From Shewanella sp. MBTL60-007 (GTDB lineage: Bacteria; Pseudomonadota; Gammaproteobacteria; Enterobacterales; Shewanellaceae), in NCBI RefSeq assembly GCF_019654915.1, contig NZ_BPET01000058.1:1-39239 (forward strand): DNA of 39,239 nt, in the 5' to 3' direction. This document shows, in pieces, positions 8,154 to 16,069 of this stretch. Within the stretch, counting starts at the first letter, position 1; each line of letters starts with the position of its first letter. Position numbers and translations under genes: made by a program. Below the pieces are notes generated by a model, which had not been told where the DNA came from, made no database searches, and saw nothing but the letters and a program-made list of their open reading frames with translations.

Positions 8154-10040
8154 ATGACAAACCAATACACCTCAGATGCTATTGAAGTCCTTAACGGACT
8201 CGACCCTGTAAAACGTCGCCCCGGTATGTATACCGATACCTCGCGTCCAAACCACTTAGGACAGGAAGTCATAGACAATAGTGTCGATGAGGCATTGGCG
8301 GGTCACGCTAGTCGTATCGACGTTATTTTGCACGCCGACAACTCATTAGAGGTTATCGATGATGGCCGTGGTATGCCTGTCGATATTCACCCTGAAGAGG
8401 GGATCCCGGGTGTCGAGCTGATCCTGACTAAGCTACACGCGGGTGGTAAGTTCTCCAATAAAAACTACCAGTTTTCGGGTGGTCTCCATGGCGTGGGGAT
8501 CTCAGTAGTAAACGCACTCTCGAGCCGAGTTGAGATTACTGTAAGGCGAAATGCCGAAGTCTATCAGATGGCTTTCGAGCATGGCGAGAAAGTCGAAGAC
8601 CTACATGTTACGGGCACCTGTGGTCGCCGTAATACCGGTACTAGCGTTCATTTCTGGCCAGATGCTAGCTATTTTGACTCGGGCAATTTCTCGATCTCCA
8701 AACTGACCTATCTACTTAAAGCCAAGGCGGTTCTTTGTCCTGGGCTACGGATTAAATTTGTTAATAAGCAGACCAATGAAACCCAAGAGTGGTTTTATGA
8801 AAGTGGCTTAGAAGATTACCTAAAGTCATCGGTTAATGGTGTGCTAACACTGCCTGAAGTGCCATTTGTCGGTAGCTTCGCCGGTAATTTAGAGGCGGCG
8901 GACTGGGCCATTACTTGGCTACCAGAAGGTGGCGAATACCTCAACGAAAGTTACGTTAACCTAATTCCGACACCGCTTGGTGGTACGCACGTTAACGGCT
9001 TTAGACAGGGCTTATTGGAGTCCATGCGTGAGTTCTGTGAGTTCAGAAACTTGATGCCGCGCGGCATTAAGTTGACCCCTGAAGATATCTGGGATCGCAG
9101 CACCTTTATTTTATCTATCAAGATGCAGGATCCGCAGTTTGCGGGCCAGACTAAAGAGAAGCTTTCTAGCAGACAGTGTGCGGCTTTTGTATCGGGCATT
9201 GTCCGTGATGCGTTCAGTCTTTGGCTGAACACCAATACAGAGCAGGCCGAGGCGCTGGCCGACATGTGCATCAACAATGCACAGAAGCGCTTAAAGGCGG
9301 CAAAGAAGGTGGCGCGTAAGCGTATTACTTCGGGTCCAGCCTTGCCTGGGAAGTTGACTGACTGCAGTGGCCAAGATCCGATGCGAGGTGAACTGTTCCT
9401 TGTGGAGGGTGACTCTGCGGGCGGCAGTGCTAAGCAAGCACGTGATCGTGAATTCCAAGCGATTATGCCGTTGCGTGGTAAGATTTTGAATACTTGGGAA
9501 GTAGATGCTTCTCAGGTATTAGCATCACAGGAGGTACATGATATCTCGGTTGCTATTGGGTGTGATCCTGATAGTGCGGATATTTCAGAGCTTAGATACG
9601 GCAAGATCTGTATTCTCGCCGATGCGGACTCGGATGGTCTGCATATCGCGACTTTGTTATGTGCGCTGTTTATGAAGCATTACCGAGTGCTGGTGGAGCA
9701 GGGGCATATTTACGTGGCGATGCCACCGCTGTTCCGTGTCGATATTGGTAAAGATGTATTTTATGCCCTCGATGAGGCTGAAAAAGACGGTATTCTTGAC
9801 AGAATCACCGCTGAAAAAAGGAAAGGAAAAGTCCAAGTTACACGATTCAAGGGATTGGGTGAGATGAATCCACTGCAATTGCGTGAAACCACTATGGACC
9901 CAAATACGCGTCGATTAGTGCAATTAACCATAGATGATGCCGAGGATACAATGGCGATTATGGATATGCTTTTAGCCAAGAAACGTTCTGGAGACAGAAA
10001 GACTTGGTTAGAGACTAAGGGTGATCTCGCCCAGCTCTAG
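8154..10040 (+). CDS. parE: DNA topoisomerase IV subunit B
   Basis: A 628-aa ATPase subunit of topoisomerase IV, which decatenates replicated chromosomes together with ParC. The GHKL ATPase has DNSVDEALAG (N42, E46), DDGRGMPVDIHPEEG and GGLHGVG. The TOPRIM domain has EGDSAGGS near residue 419 and DADSDGLH near 490. PLRGKILN in the quinolone pocket looks wild type. I chose the ATG at 8154 because MTNQYTSDAIEVL aligns with the E. coli start; an in-frame ATG at 8145 would add MCA. No clear Shine-Dalgarno is visible for either. An exported beta-propeller gene follows after 38 bases and then parC. Confidence 0.96.
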   Translation: MTNQYTSDAIEVLNGLDPVKRRPGMYTDTSRPNHLGQEVIDNSVDEALAGHASRIDVILHADNSLEVIDDGRGMPVDIHPEEGIPGVELILTKLHAGGKFSNKNYQFSGGLHGVGISVVNALSSRVEITVRRNAEVYQMAFEHGEKVEDLHVTGTCGRRNTGTSVHFWPDASYFDSGNFSISKLTYLLKAKAVLCPGLRIKFVNKQTNETQEWFYESGLEDYLKSSVNGVLTLPEVPFVGSFAGNLEAADWAITWLPEGGEYLNESYVNLIPTPLGGTHVNGFRQGLLESMREFCEFRNLMPRGIKLTPEDIWDRSTFILSIKMQDPQFAGQTKEKLSSRQCAAFVSGIVRDAFSLWLNTNTEQAEALADMCINNAQKRLKAAKKVARKRITSGPALPGKLTDCSGQDPMRGELFLVEGDSAGGSAKQARDREFQAIMPLRGKILNTWEVDASQVLASQEVHDISVAIGCDPDSADISELRYGKICILADADSDGLHIATLLCALFMKHYRVLVEQGHIYVAMPPLFRVDIGKDVFYALDEAEKDGILDRITAEKRKGKVQVTRFKGLGEMNPLQLRETTMDPNTRRLVQLTIDDAEDTMAIMDMLLAKKRSGDRKTWLETKGDLAQL

Positions 10041-10078
10041 TCGGTAATGGAAGATTATCATCAGACAAAAGAATAATA

Positions 10079-11221
10079 ATGACGTTTGAAAAGTATCGAA
10101 ATCGATTAGCCGTAGGGGTATCGCTGCTTTGCGCCCACTTTATACTTAGCTTTAGCGCTGTTGCTGCCGATCCAATGATGATCACAGTGTCAAAAGGCTT
10201 TGGCTTAACCTTATATGCTTCCGATCTCGGCGATGCTAAACAGCTCGCCGTTGGAGACAAGGGGACCTTATTTGTCGGCTCCTATCGGGACGGTATGATT
10301 ACCGCTTTGGTGGATGCCGATAATGATGGGCGAGTAGATAAGCGTTATGTGATTGCTAAGGGGCTGGATTACCCAGAGGCGATAGCGTTTCATAAGGGAG
10401 CTCTATACGTCGCAGAAGAGGAGCGTATTTTACGCTTTAACCAGATAGAATCCCGCCTGCGTCGGCCGGGACGCCCAAAAGAGGTTTATGACCGACTACC
10501 GGGTAACAGCAAGAAGAGTCGACGCGCAATGCAGTTTGGCCCAGATGGGCTGTTATATGTAGCCATTGGTGCGCCTTGTAATGTGTGTGAAACAGAGGCG
10601 CCATATAGCAGTATCATTGCGATCGATGTTGAAACTGGTGACAGTGAGCAGATCGTCAGTGGTGTGCGTAAGGTGTTGGCCTTCGACTGGGCGATTGAAG
10701 ATAACCAGCTGTGGTTTGCCGATCTGGGGCGTGATTGGATGGGCGATAACCTGCCGCCCGATGAGATTAATAAGGTCGAGCGTAAAGGCAGCCATTTTGG
10801 ATTTCCCTATATTCATGCCACCGATGTTATTGAGCCTGCTTACGATAAACCTAAAAACTTGAAAGTGGTGTCGCCGACCTATGAGCTACCGGCTCATGTT
10901 GGGGCGAAAGGATTGCACTTTTACCGTGGTACACAATTTCCAGAACGCTTCCATAACCAGATGTTTGTTGCCGAAAATGGCTCTTGGAACCGCTCGAGTA
11001 AGGTCGGCTATCAAGTCGTGATGTTAGAGATTAAAGATGGCCAAGTTGCTAAAAGAAGTACAGTGGTGAGTTTTCTAGACGGAGAGTTTCCCGTCGCTAG
11101 ACCATATGCATTGGTCACAGCACCCGATGGTGCCATGTATATTTCTGATGATCTAAAGGGCAACGTATATCGCTTGTTCTATAAAGAGTCAGCAAAAAAT
11201 CAGTCACAGGATAATGATTAA
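10079..11221 (+). CDS. Exported sorbosone dehydrogenase-like beta-propeller protein
   Basis: A 380-aa protein with an N-terminal signal peptide (about residues 1-30, ending SAVAAD), so periplasmic. The rest is a beta-propeller resembling the PQQ-dependent sugar/sorbosone dehydrogenase family: repeated blades such as LYVAEEERILRF, LLYVAIGAPCNVCE, MFVAENGSWNRS and GAMYISDDLKGNVYRL. The CNVC pair in blade 3 is notable. Actual dehydrogenase activity and PQQ binding are not demonstrated by the sequence. The stop codon overlaps the parC ATG (TAATG), so it is translationally coupled to parC, an unexpected partner for an exported protein. Confidence 0.87.
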   Translation: MTFEKYRNRLAVGVSLLCAHFILSFSAVAADPMMITVSKGFGLTLYASDLGDAKQLAVGDKGTLFVGSYRDGMITALVDADNDGRVDKRYVIAKGLDYPEAIAFHKGALYVAEEERILRFNQIESRLRRPGRPKEVYDRLPGNSKKSRRAMQFGPDGLLYVAIGAPCNVCETEAPYSSIIAIDVETGDSEQIVSGVRKVLAFDWAIEDNQLWFADLGRDWMGDNLPPDEINKVERKGSHFGFPYIHATDVIEPAYDKPKNLKVVSPTYELPAHVGAKGLHFYRGTQFPERFHNQMFVAENGSWNRSSKVGYQVVMLEIKDGQVAKRSTVVSFLDGEFPVARPYALVTAPDGAMYISDDLKGNVYRLFYKESAKNQSQDND

Positions 11222-13488
11222 TGAGTGATGCGATAGATTTAAGCCTTGATGGCGTAGAGCAGATGCCTCTACGCCGCTTCACGGAAGAGGCATATCTGAA
11301 CTACTCCATGTATGTCATCATGGATCGTGCATTGCCGCACATTGGCGATGGACTCAAGCCGGTTCAACGACGTATTGTCTATGCCATGAGTGAGTTAGGC
11401 TTATCGGCTCAATCAAAACATAAGAAATCGGCGCGTACCGTCGGTGACGTGTTAGGTAAATATCACCCCCATGGTGACAGCGCCTGTTATGAAGCCATGG
11501 TATTGATGGCGCAGCCATTCTCATACCGTTATCCGCTAGTTGATGGTCAAGGTAACTGGGGTGCCCCTGACGATCCTAAGTCATTTGCTGCCATGCGTTA
11601 CACCGAAGCGAGACTGTCTAAGTTTTCGGAAGTACTACTTAGCGAACTAGGCCAAGGTACTGTGGATTGGGGCGTCAACTTCGACGGCACCATGAAAGAG
11701 CCGTTAGTCCTGCCAGCGCGCCTGCCACACATTTTACTTAACGGTATTACCGGTATTGCCGTCGGTATGGCAACCGATGTGCCGCCTCATAATGCCAAAG
11801 AGTTGGTGGGCGCGTGTGTTGAGCTACTCGATAACCCTAAGGCGGACTTGCCTCGTCTGATGGAGTTTGTGCCTGGTCCTGATTACCCGACAGAAGCTGA
11901 GATTATTACGTCTAAAGCTGATATCGCAAAGATCTACCAGACGGGTCGTGGCTCAATTAAGACCCGTGCGGTTTATACCGTTGAGAATGGCGAAGTGGTC
12001 ATTACTGCACTGCCGCATCAAGCAAGTGGCGGTAAGATTTTAGAGCAGATCGCCAGTCAGATGCAGGCGAAGAAGTTACCTATGGTAACGGACTTGCGTG
12101 ACGAGTCTGATCATGAAAACCCGGTGCGAATCGTGATAGTACCGCGTTCGAATCGTGTCGATTGTGATCAGATGATGGCGCACTTGTTTGCCACCACAGA
12201 TCTAGAAAAGAGTTACCGAGTAAACCTAAACGTTCTAGGCCTAAATGGCCGCCCGCAGGTAAAAGGGTTGCGTGAGTTACTCACAGAGTGGCTCGAGTTT
12301 AGAATGACCACGGTCAAGCGCCGTCTAGAGTATCGCTTAGACAAGGTCTTATCCAGATTACATATTCTAGATGCATTGATGATTGCATTTTTGAATATCG
12401 ATGAAGTGATTGAGATCATCCGTTATAACGATGATCCTAAGGCTGAGTTAATTTCACGCTTTAATCTTTCTGATAAGCAAGCCGATGCGATTCTCGATCT
12501 TAAACTACGTCATTTAGCCAAGCTTGAAGAGTTTAAGATCAAGGCTGAGCAAAGTGAGTTAGAAGCCGAGCGTGATAAGTTACAGCTATTGCTAAGCTCT
12601 GAGCGCCGTATGAAGACCTTGATCAAGAAAGAGTTGATTAAAGATGGTGAAGACTATGGCGATGCTCGCCGCTCACCACTGGTTGAGCGCAGCGAGTCAA
12701 AAGCGTTAACAGAGCAGGAGTTAGTACCTGCAGAGTCAGTCACGGTTGTACTGTCAGAGAAAGGCTGGGTGCGCTGCGCCAAAGGTCATGACGTTGATGG
12801 TCAGAGTCTTTCCTATAAGGCGGGGGATGGTTTCTTACGCTCCGCTCAAGGCCGCAGTAATCAACCGAGTGTGTTTATCGACACCTCGGGCCGGGCGTTC
12901 GCTACAGAGACTCATACCTTACCATCGGCGCGTTCTCAGGGTGAGCCTATCACCACACGCTTTAATTTAGCGCCTGGAGCGACGATGGAACACTTGCTGT
13001 TGTCTGATGAGGAGCAGTGCTATCTATTAGCTTCCGATGCTGGTTACGGCTTTATCTGTGCGAATAAGGACATGGTATCGCGTAATAAGGCGGGTAAAGC
13101 CCTGCTTAGTTTGCCTGCTAATGCCAAGGTGTTGTTGCCACAGAAGGTCGATAAGACTAAAGCTCAGTCGATTTTAGCGATTACTAATGAAGGTCGAATG
13201 CTGCTTTTCTCTCTCGATGCACTACCGCAGTTGTCGAAGGGTAAAGGAAATAAGATCATTGGTATTCCCGGTGAGCGAGCGAAGAATCGTGAAGAGCTGT
13301 TATTGCATTTGAATGTGATCCCAGAAGATACCTCTGTCACCCTATGGGCGGGTAAGCGTAAGCTAACCTTAAAACCGAGCGACTTAGAGCATTACCGTGG
13401 AGAGCGTGGCCGCCGTGGTGCTAAGTTACCTCGTGGTCTGCAGCGCGTCGATAGTGTCGAACTTGGTGACGGTGAACCTGTTATTTAA
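11221..13488 (+). CDS. parC: DNA topoisomerase IV subunit A
   Basis: A 755-aa breakage-reunion subunit of topoisomerase IV. The catalytic tyrosine is Y127 (RYTEARL). The quinolone-determining segment reads HGDSACYEAMV, with S87 and E91 at the positions of E. coli S80 and E84; both are wild-type residues, so this copy carries no classical resistance substitution. The C-terminal part forms the pinwheel domain that wraps DNA. Its start overlaps the preceding stop by one base. A bidirectional terminator follows. Confidence 0.97.
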   Translation: MSDAIDLSLDGVEQMPLRRFTEEAYLNYSMYVIMDRALPHIGDGLKPVQRRIVYAMSELGLSAQSKHKKSARTVGDVLGKYHPHGDSACYEAMVLMAQPFSYRYPLVDGQGNWGAPDDPKSFAAMRYTEARLSKFSEVLLSELGQGTVDWGVNFDGTMKEPLVLPARLPHILLNGITGIAVGMATDVPPHNAKELVGACVELLDNPKADLPRLMEFVPGPDYPTEAEIITSKADIAKIYQTGRGSIKTRAVYTVENGEVVITALPHQASGGKILEQIASQMQAKKLPMVTDLRDESDHENPVRIVIVPRSNRVDCDQMMAHLFATTDLEKSYRVNLNVLGLNGRPQVKGLRELLTEWLEFRMTTVKRRLEYRLDKVLSRLHILDALMIAFLNIDEVIEIIRYNDDPKAELISRFNLSDKQADAILDLKLRHLAKLEEFKIKAEQSELEAERDKLQLLLSSERRMKTLIKKELIKDGEDYGDARRSPLVERSESKALTEQELVPAESVTVVLSEKGWVRCAKGHDVDGQSLSYKAGDGFLRSAQGRSNQPSVFIDTSGRAFATETHTLPSARSQGEPITTRFNLAPGATMEHLLLSDEEQCYLLASDAGYGFICANKDMVSRNKAGKALLSLPANAKVLLPQKVDKTKAQSILAITNEGRMLLFSLDALPQLSKGKGNKIIGIPGERAKNREELLLHLNVIPEDTSVTLWAGKRKLTLKPSDLEHYRGERGRRGAKLPRGLQRVDSVELGDGEPVI

Positions 13489-13524
13489 GCTTATACAAGA
13501 CTAAATAAGATTAAATTGAAAACT

Positions 13525-13555
13525 AAAAATGCAGCCAAAAGGCTGCATTTTTATT
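13525..13555. terminator. Bidirectional terminator between parC and bfd
   Basis: The stem ATGCAGCC/GGCTGCAT has a four-A loop (13537-13540). An A-run lies on the left and a T-run on the right. It ends parC on the plus strand and bfd on the minus strand. Confidence 0.9.
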
Positions 13556-13574
13556 GAAACTGTAGCGGGGGAGA

Positions 13575-13766
13575 CTAAGCCACTTCGTAATAGTTTGGCT
13601 CGATGTCGACTTGATTTTGGATGATCTGAGTTGCCATCTTGGCACACTTTCCACACTGGTTAGCTACACCTAGGCGTTTCTTTACATCGGCTAACGACAT
13701 ATCACCTTGGCTAACGGCTTCTTTGATCTGTGTATCAGTGATTGCGTGACAAAGACAAACGTACAT
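13575..13766 (-). CDS. bfd: Bacterioferritin-associated ferredoxin
   Basis: A 63-aa [2Fe-2S] protein of the Bfd/Fer2_BFD family. The four iron-sulfur cysteines are in CLC near the N-terminus and CGKC at about 38-41. In characterised bacteria Bfd docks on bacterioferritin and supplies electrons to release stored iron. No bfr gene is adjacent. A 19-bp Fur-box match overlaps the presumed promoter, consistent with induction under iron limitation. Confidence 0.93.
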   Translation of the reverse strand: MYVCLCHAITDTQIKEAVSQGDMSLADVKKRLGVANQCGKCAKMATQIIQNQVDIEPNYYEVA

Positions 13767-13798
13767 TAAATATCATCTCTAAATCGAACATGGCACGA

Positions 13799-13823
13799 AG
13801 TATAAATGAAAATAATTCTCAAT
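13799..13823 (-). promoter_or_regulatory. Fur box and -10 element of bfd
   Basis: Bases 13805-13823 (AATGAAAATAATTCTCAAT) match the Fur consensus AATGATAATNATTATCATT at 15 of 18 defined positions. Directly adjacent on the bfd side, the minus strand reads TATACT (13799-13804), a good -10 hexamer. Fur with iron bound here would block RNA polymerase. The -35 is not obvious. Confidence 0.72.
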
Positions 13824-13946
13824 GCTAATAACGCCTCGACATATTTCCTCACCATTTTGTCTAAGTTCGTTATTAAAAATCGTGCCTACATCACAAAACC
13901 TTAGCGATTGATAGTTTGCTCATCTTTTGCACATTAACTCGCGCAA

Positions 13947-14873
13947 TTAGTAGCCACGCTCAAAGTGCACTCGATGAGACAGTTTTTCGCCTTTAATCCA
14001 CTTATGGAAGTTCTCGGCAAAAATCTCTACCACTTGTTCAGGAAAACTTGGCGCGGCAATATGCGGTGTAATAACCACATTGTCTAGCGACCAGATTGGG
14101 TGCTCTTCTGGCAGTGGCTCTTGGTTAAATACATCTAAAATGGCCTGCTGCTCTGGATGGGCGATCAGCTGTTGATAGAGGGCATCTAAATCGAGTACAT
14201 CGCCTCGTCCAAGATTGAATAGAACCACCTCCTCTTTTAATAACGAGAGAGTATGCTTGTTGAGGGCTCCTTGGGTATCGGGCGTGCTAGGTAAAATACT
14301 GGCAACGGCATCGGCTTGTGGTAGATAGCGAGTAAGATTGGCTAGAGTGTCGACCTCATCGAAGCCTTTAGTGGGCTTAGCGCCGCGGTTAATGCCTATG
14401 ACATGCATGCCGAAGTGTTTGGCTGTTTGGGCGATATGCTTGGCAATCGACCCTGTCCCTAATAGTAATAGGGTTTGCCCTTGCAATGTCTTAAAGCTAC
14501 CTGGTAACCAAATCTTTTGATCTTGCTGAGTGCGGTATTTTCTGTGCTCTCTTTGGTAAGCCAGCAGGTAACCAAACAGGTATTCACTCATCAGAGGTCC
14601 AAAAATACCTCTTACATTGGTAAGCTCATAGTCTTTACGTTGTCTCGGTTTGACTAGGGCATCGACACCAGCAAAAGTAGATTGCATCCACTTTAGGTTT
14701 GCGGCATGGGGCAGTAGTGGCGCGGCCAACTTAGGCTCGGCTAACCAGATATCGGCATTGAAAATGCCTTGAGGATCATCGTCTAATATCTCGGTATCGG
14801 GCAGGTGGCACGAATTCAAAAGTTGACGATATCGCTCATTTTCTCTGGTGAGTAATAGTAGCTTGTGTCCCAT
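13947..14873 (-). CDS. D-2-hydroxyacid dehydrogenase
   Basis: A 308-aa NAD(P)-dependent dehydrogenase of the D-isomer-specific family (GhrA/glyoxylate-hydroxypyruvate reductase-like). The nucleotide-binding loop is LGTGSIAKH (138-146). The catalytic triad is R223 (LGRGD), E252 (NQEPLP) and H271 (TPHIAAPS). The substrate cannot be told from sequence. It stands alone on the minus strand, divergent from the DUF3392 gene with 49 bases between the starts. The 180-base gap to bfd holds only the bfd promoter and Fur box as far as I can see. Confidence 0.9.
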   Translation of the reverse strand: MGHKLLLLTRENERYRQLLNSCHLPDTEILDDDPQGIFNADIWLAEPKLAAPLLPHAANLKWMQSTFAGVDALVKPRQRKDYELTNVRGIFGPLMSEYLFGYLLAYQREHRKYRTQQDQKIWLPGSFKTLQGQTLLLLGTGSIAKHIAQTAKHFGMHVIGINRGAKPTKGFDEVDTLANLTRYLPQADAVASILPSTPDTQGALNKHTLSLLKEEVVLFNLGRGDVLDLDALYQQLIAHPEQQAILDVFNQEPLPEEHPIWSLDNVVITPHIAAPSFPEQVVEIFAENFHKWIKGEKLSHRVHFERGY

Positions 14874-14922
14874 GCTAACTCCCTATATCCTACATTGACC
14901 TCGGTTTTAACTTGCTTGGCCA

Positions 14923-15267
14923 ATGTCTAATTTAATATCTAAGGCTATTGAATTCTTTAACTATCTTGGGTCTTTTATCTACCCTTGGCTAGCTGAAGTT
15001 TCAACGGCAATTATAGCCTGTTGTCTTGTGGTTTTTGGCGCCGATATCAATCGGTTCCTGCGTCGCTATCTTGCGGGACGCTCCTTTCTATTACGCACGC
15101 TGATTTTTGTTATCGTAAACGCGTTTGGCTATGGACTGATAATTATCCATTTAAGCCCTGTTCTAGCGCAAAATATGGCAAAGATCCCATCCCATTGGCT
15201 GTTCCTGCTGGTTGTAGCAATTTTCTTCGCCATAGGCAGCTGGGCGCAGCGCAACAGACAAGTTTAA
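14923..15267 (+). CDS. DUF3392 family inner-membrane protein
   Basis: A 114-aa hydrophobic protein with about three transmembrane segments (roughly residues 18-40, 55-78 and 86-106) and basic loops such as RFLRRYLAGRS. It matches the DUF3392 family of marine gammaproteobacteria; its function is unknown. It is a single-gene unit, divergent from the dehydrogenase and converging on the glycerophosphodiesterase. Confidence 0.8.
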   Translation: MSNLISKAIEFFNYLGSFIYPWLAEVSTAIIACCLVVFGADINRFLRRYLAGRSFLLRTLIFVIVNAFGYGLIIIHLSPVLAQNMAKIPSHWLFLLVVAIFFAIGSWAQRNRQV

Positions 15268-15349
15268 GTTATTAATTTCAGTGTAGATTGTTTTCTTTGG
15301 TTTGGGCAACTTGTGCTGTTTAGTGTTGACGAAAGCGCTATAAGAGCGC

Positions 15350-16045
15350 TTAACTTAGGTTGAGGTGAGCGATGGCTCGGTCTGGGTAATTTGTGAATAT
15401 TCCATCGACGCCCATCTGCTTGAGCATATCGAGATCTTCGAGGTTATCGACTGTGTACACATAGACCTTGGCGCCTCGTTTATGGGCATCGTCAACCATC
15501 TCTTGGGTGGTAAAACTTAAACCAAGGTGAATCGAGTAGGCATCAAGCTGACTGACCACCTTAGCAAGCTCAAGTGGCACACCTTCGATTAGTGGGGCCA
15601 CGGTTGCATCGGGATAGTACCGCTTAAACGATGCCAAGAAGGGGTGATTAAACGAGGAGACCAACAGTTTACTCGCATCATACTTAAGCTCATCGATAAG
15701 CTTAGGATAAAGCGCGATAAAGGCCTCGAGGCAGCCCAGCCCCTTGAGCTCGATATTGACTAAGGTGTTGTGTGGCTTGAGTAGGCCTAACACTTGAGTC
15801 AATGTCGGTATTGGCTCGCCATCTATACGGATCTTGCTTAATGCTTGCTTGGTGTACTCTTCAATAAGCCCCTCTCCAGAGCTCTTCGGCTCAAGGCGTC
15901 TGTCGTGAAAGACGTACAGCTCATCCTCTACGAGGTGAATATCGAGTTCAACCGCCGTGGCGCCTAGCTCTACAGCCTTTTTAAAGGCTGCAAGGCTATT
16001 TTCTGCTAGGTAACCACTGGCACCTCTGTGGGCAAATATCATCAT
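15350..16045 (-). CDS. Glycerophosphodiester phosphodiesterase
   Basis: A 231-aa GDPD-family enzyme, probably cytosolic because no signal peptide is present (UgpQ-like rather than GlpQ-like). Catalytic motifs are HRGASG (H6, R7), ELDIH (E33, D35) and FHD (H47). It would hydrolyse deacylated phospholipid headgroup diesters to glycerol 3-phosphate and an alcohol. It is the last gene of the minus-strand run rsgA, psd, DMT transporter, mscM, GDPD, 24 bases after the channel gene. Position next to a phosphatidylserine decarboxylase suggests a role in phospholipid turnover. Confidence 0.92.
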   Translation of the reverse strand: MMIFAHRGASGYLAENSLAAFKKAVELGATAVELDIHLVEDELYVFHDRRLEPKSSGEGLIEEYTKQALSKIRIDGEPIPTLTQVLGLLKPHNTLVNIELKGLGCLEAFIALYPKLIDELKYDASKLLVSSFNHPFLASFKRYYPDATVAPLIEGVPLELAKVVSQLDAYSIHLGLSFTTQEMVDDAHKRGAKVYVYTVDNLEDLDMLKQMGVDGIFTNYPDRAIAHLNLS

Positions 16046-16069
16046 AATGGGGCCTCAATCGCCGTCAGT

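Noticed and set aside
8018..8278. Open frames on the opposite strand, e.g. across the yqiA/parE junction, and similar ones inside parE, parC, mscM and hflX
   Set aside because: They are antisense to well-supported conserved genes, lack ribosome binding sites and encode low-quality protein.
15333..15351. AAGCGCT/AGCGCTT hairpin as a terminator of DUF3392 or GDPD
   Set aside because: It overlaps the GDPD stop codon and has no convincing T-run on either strand.
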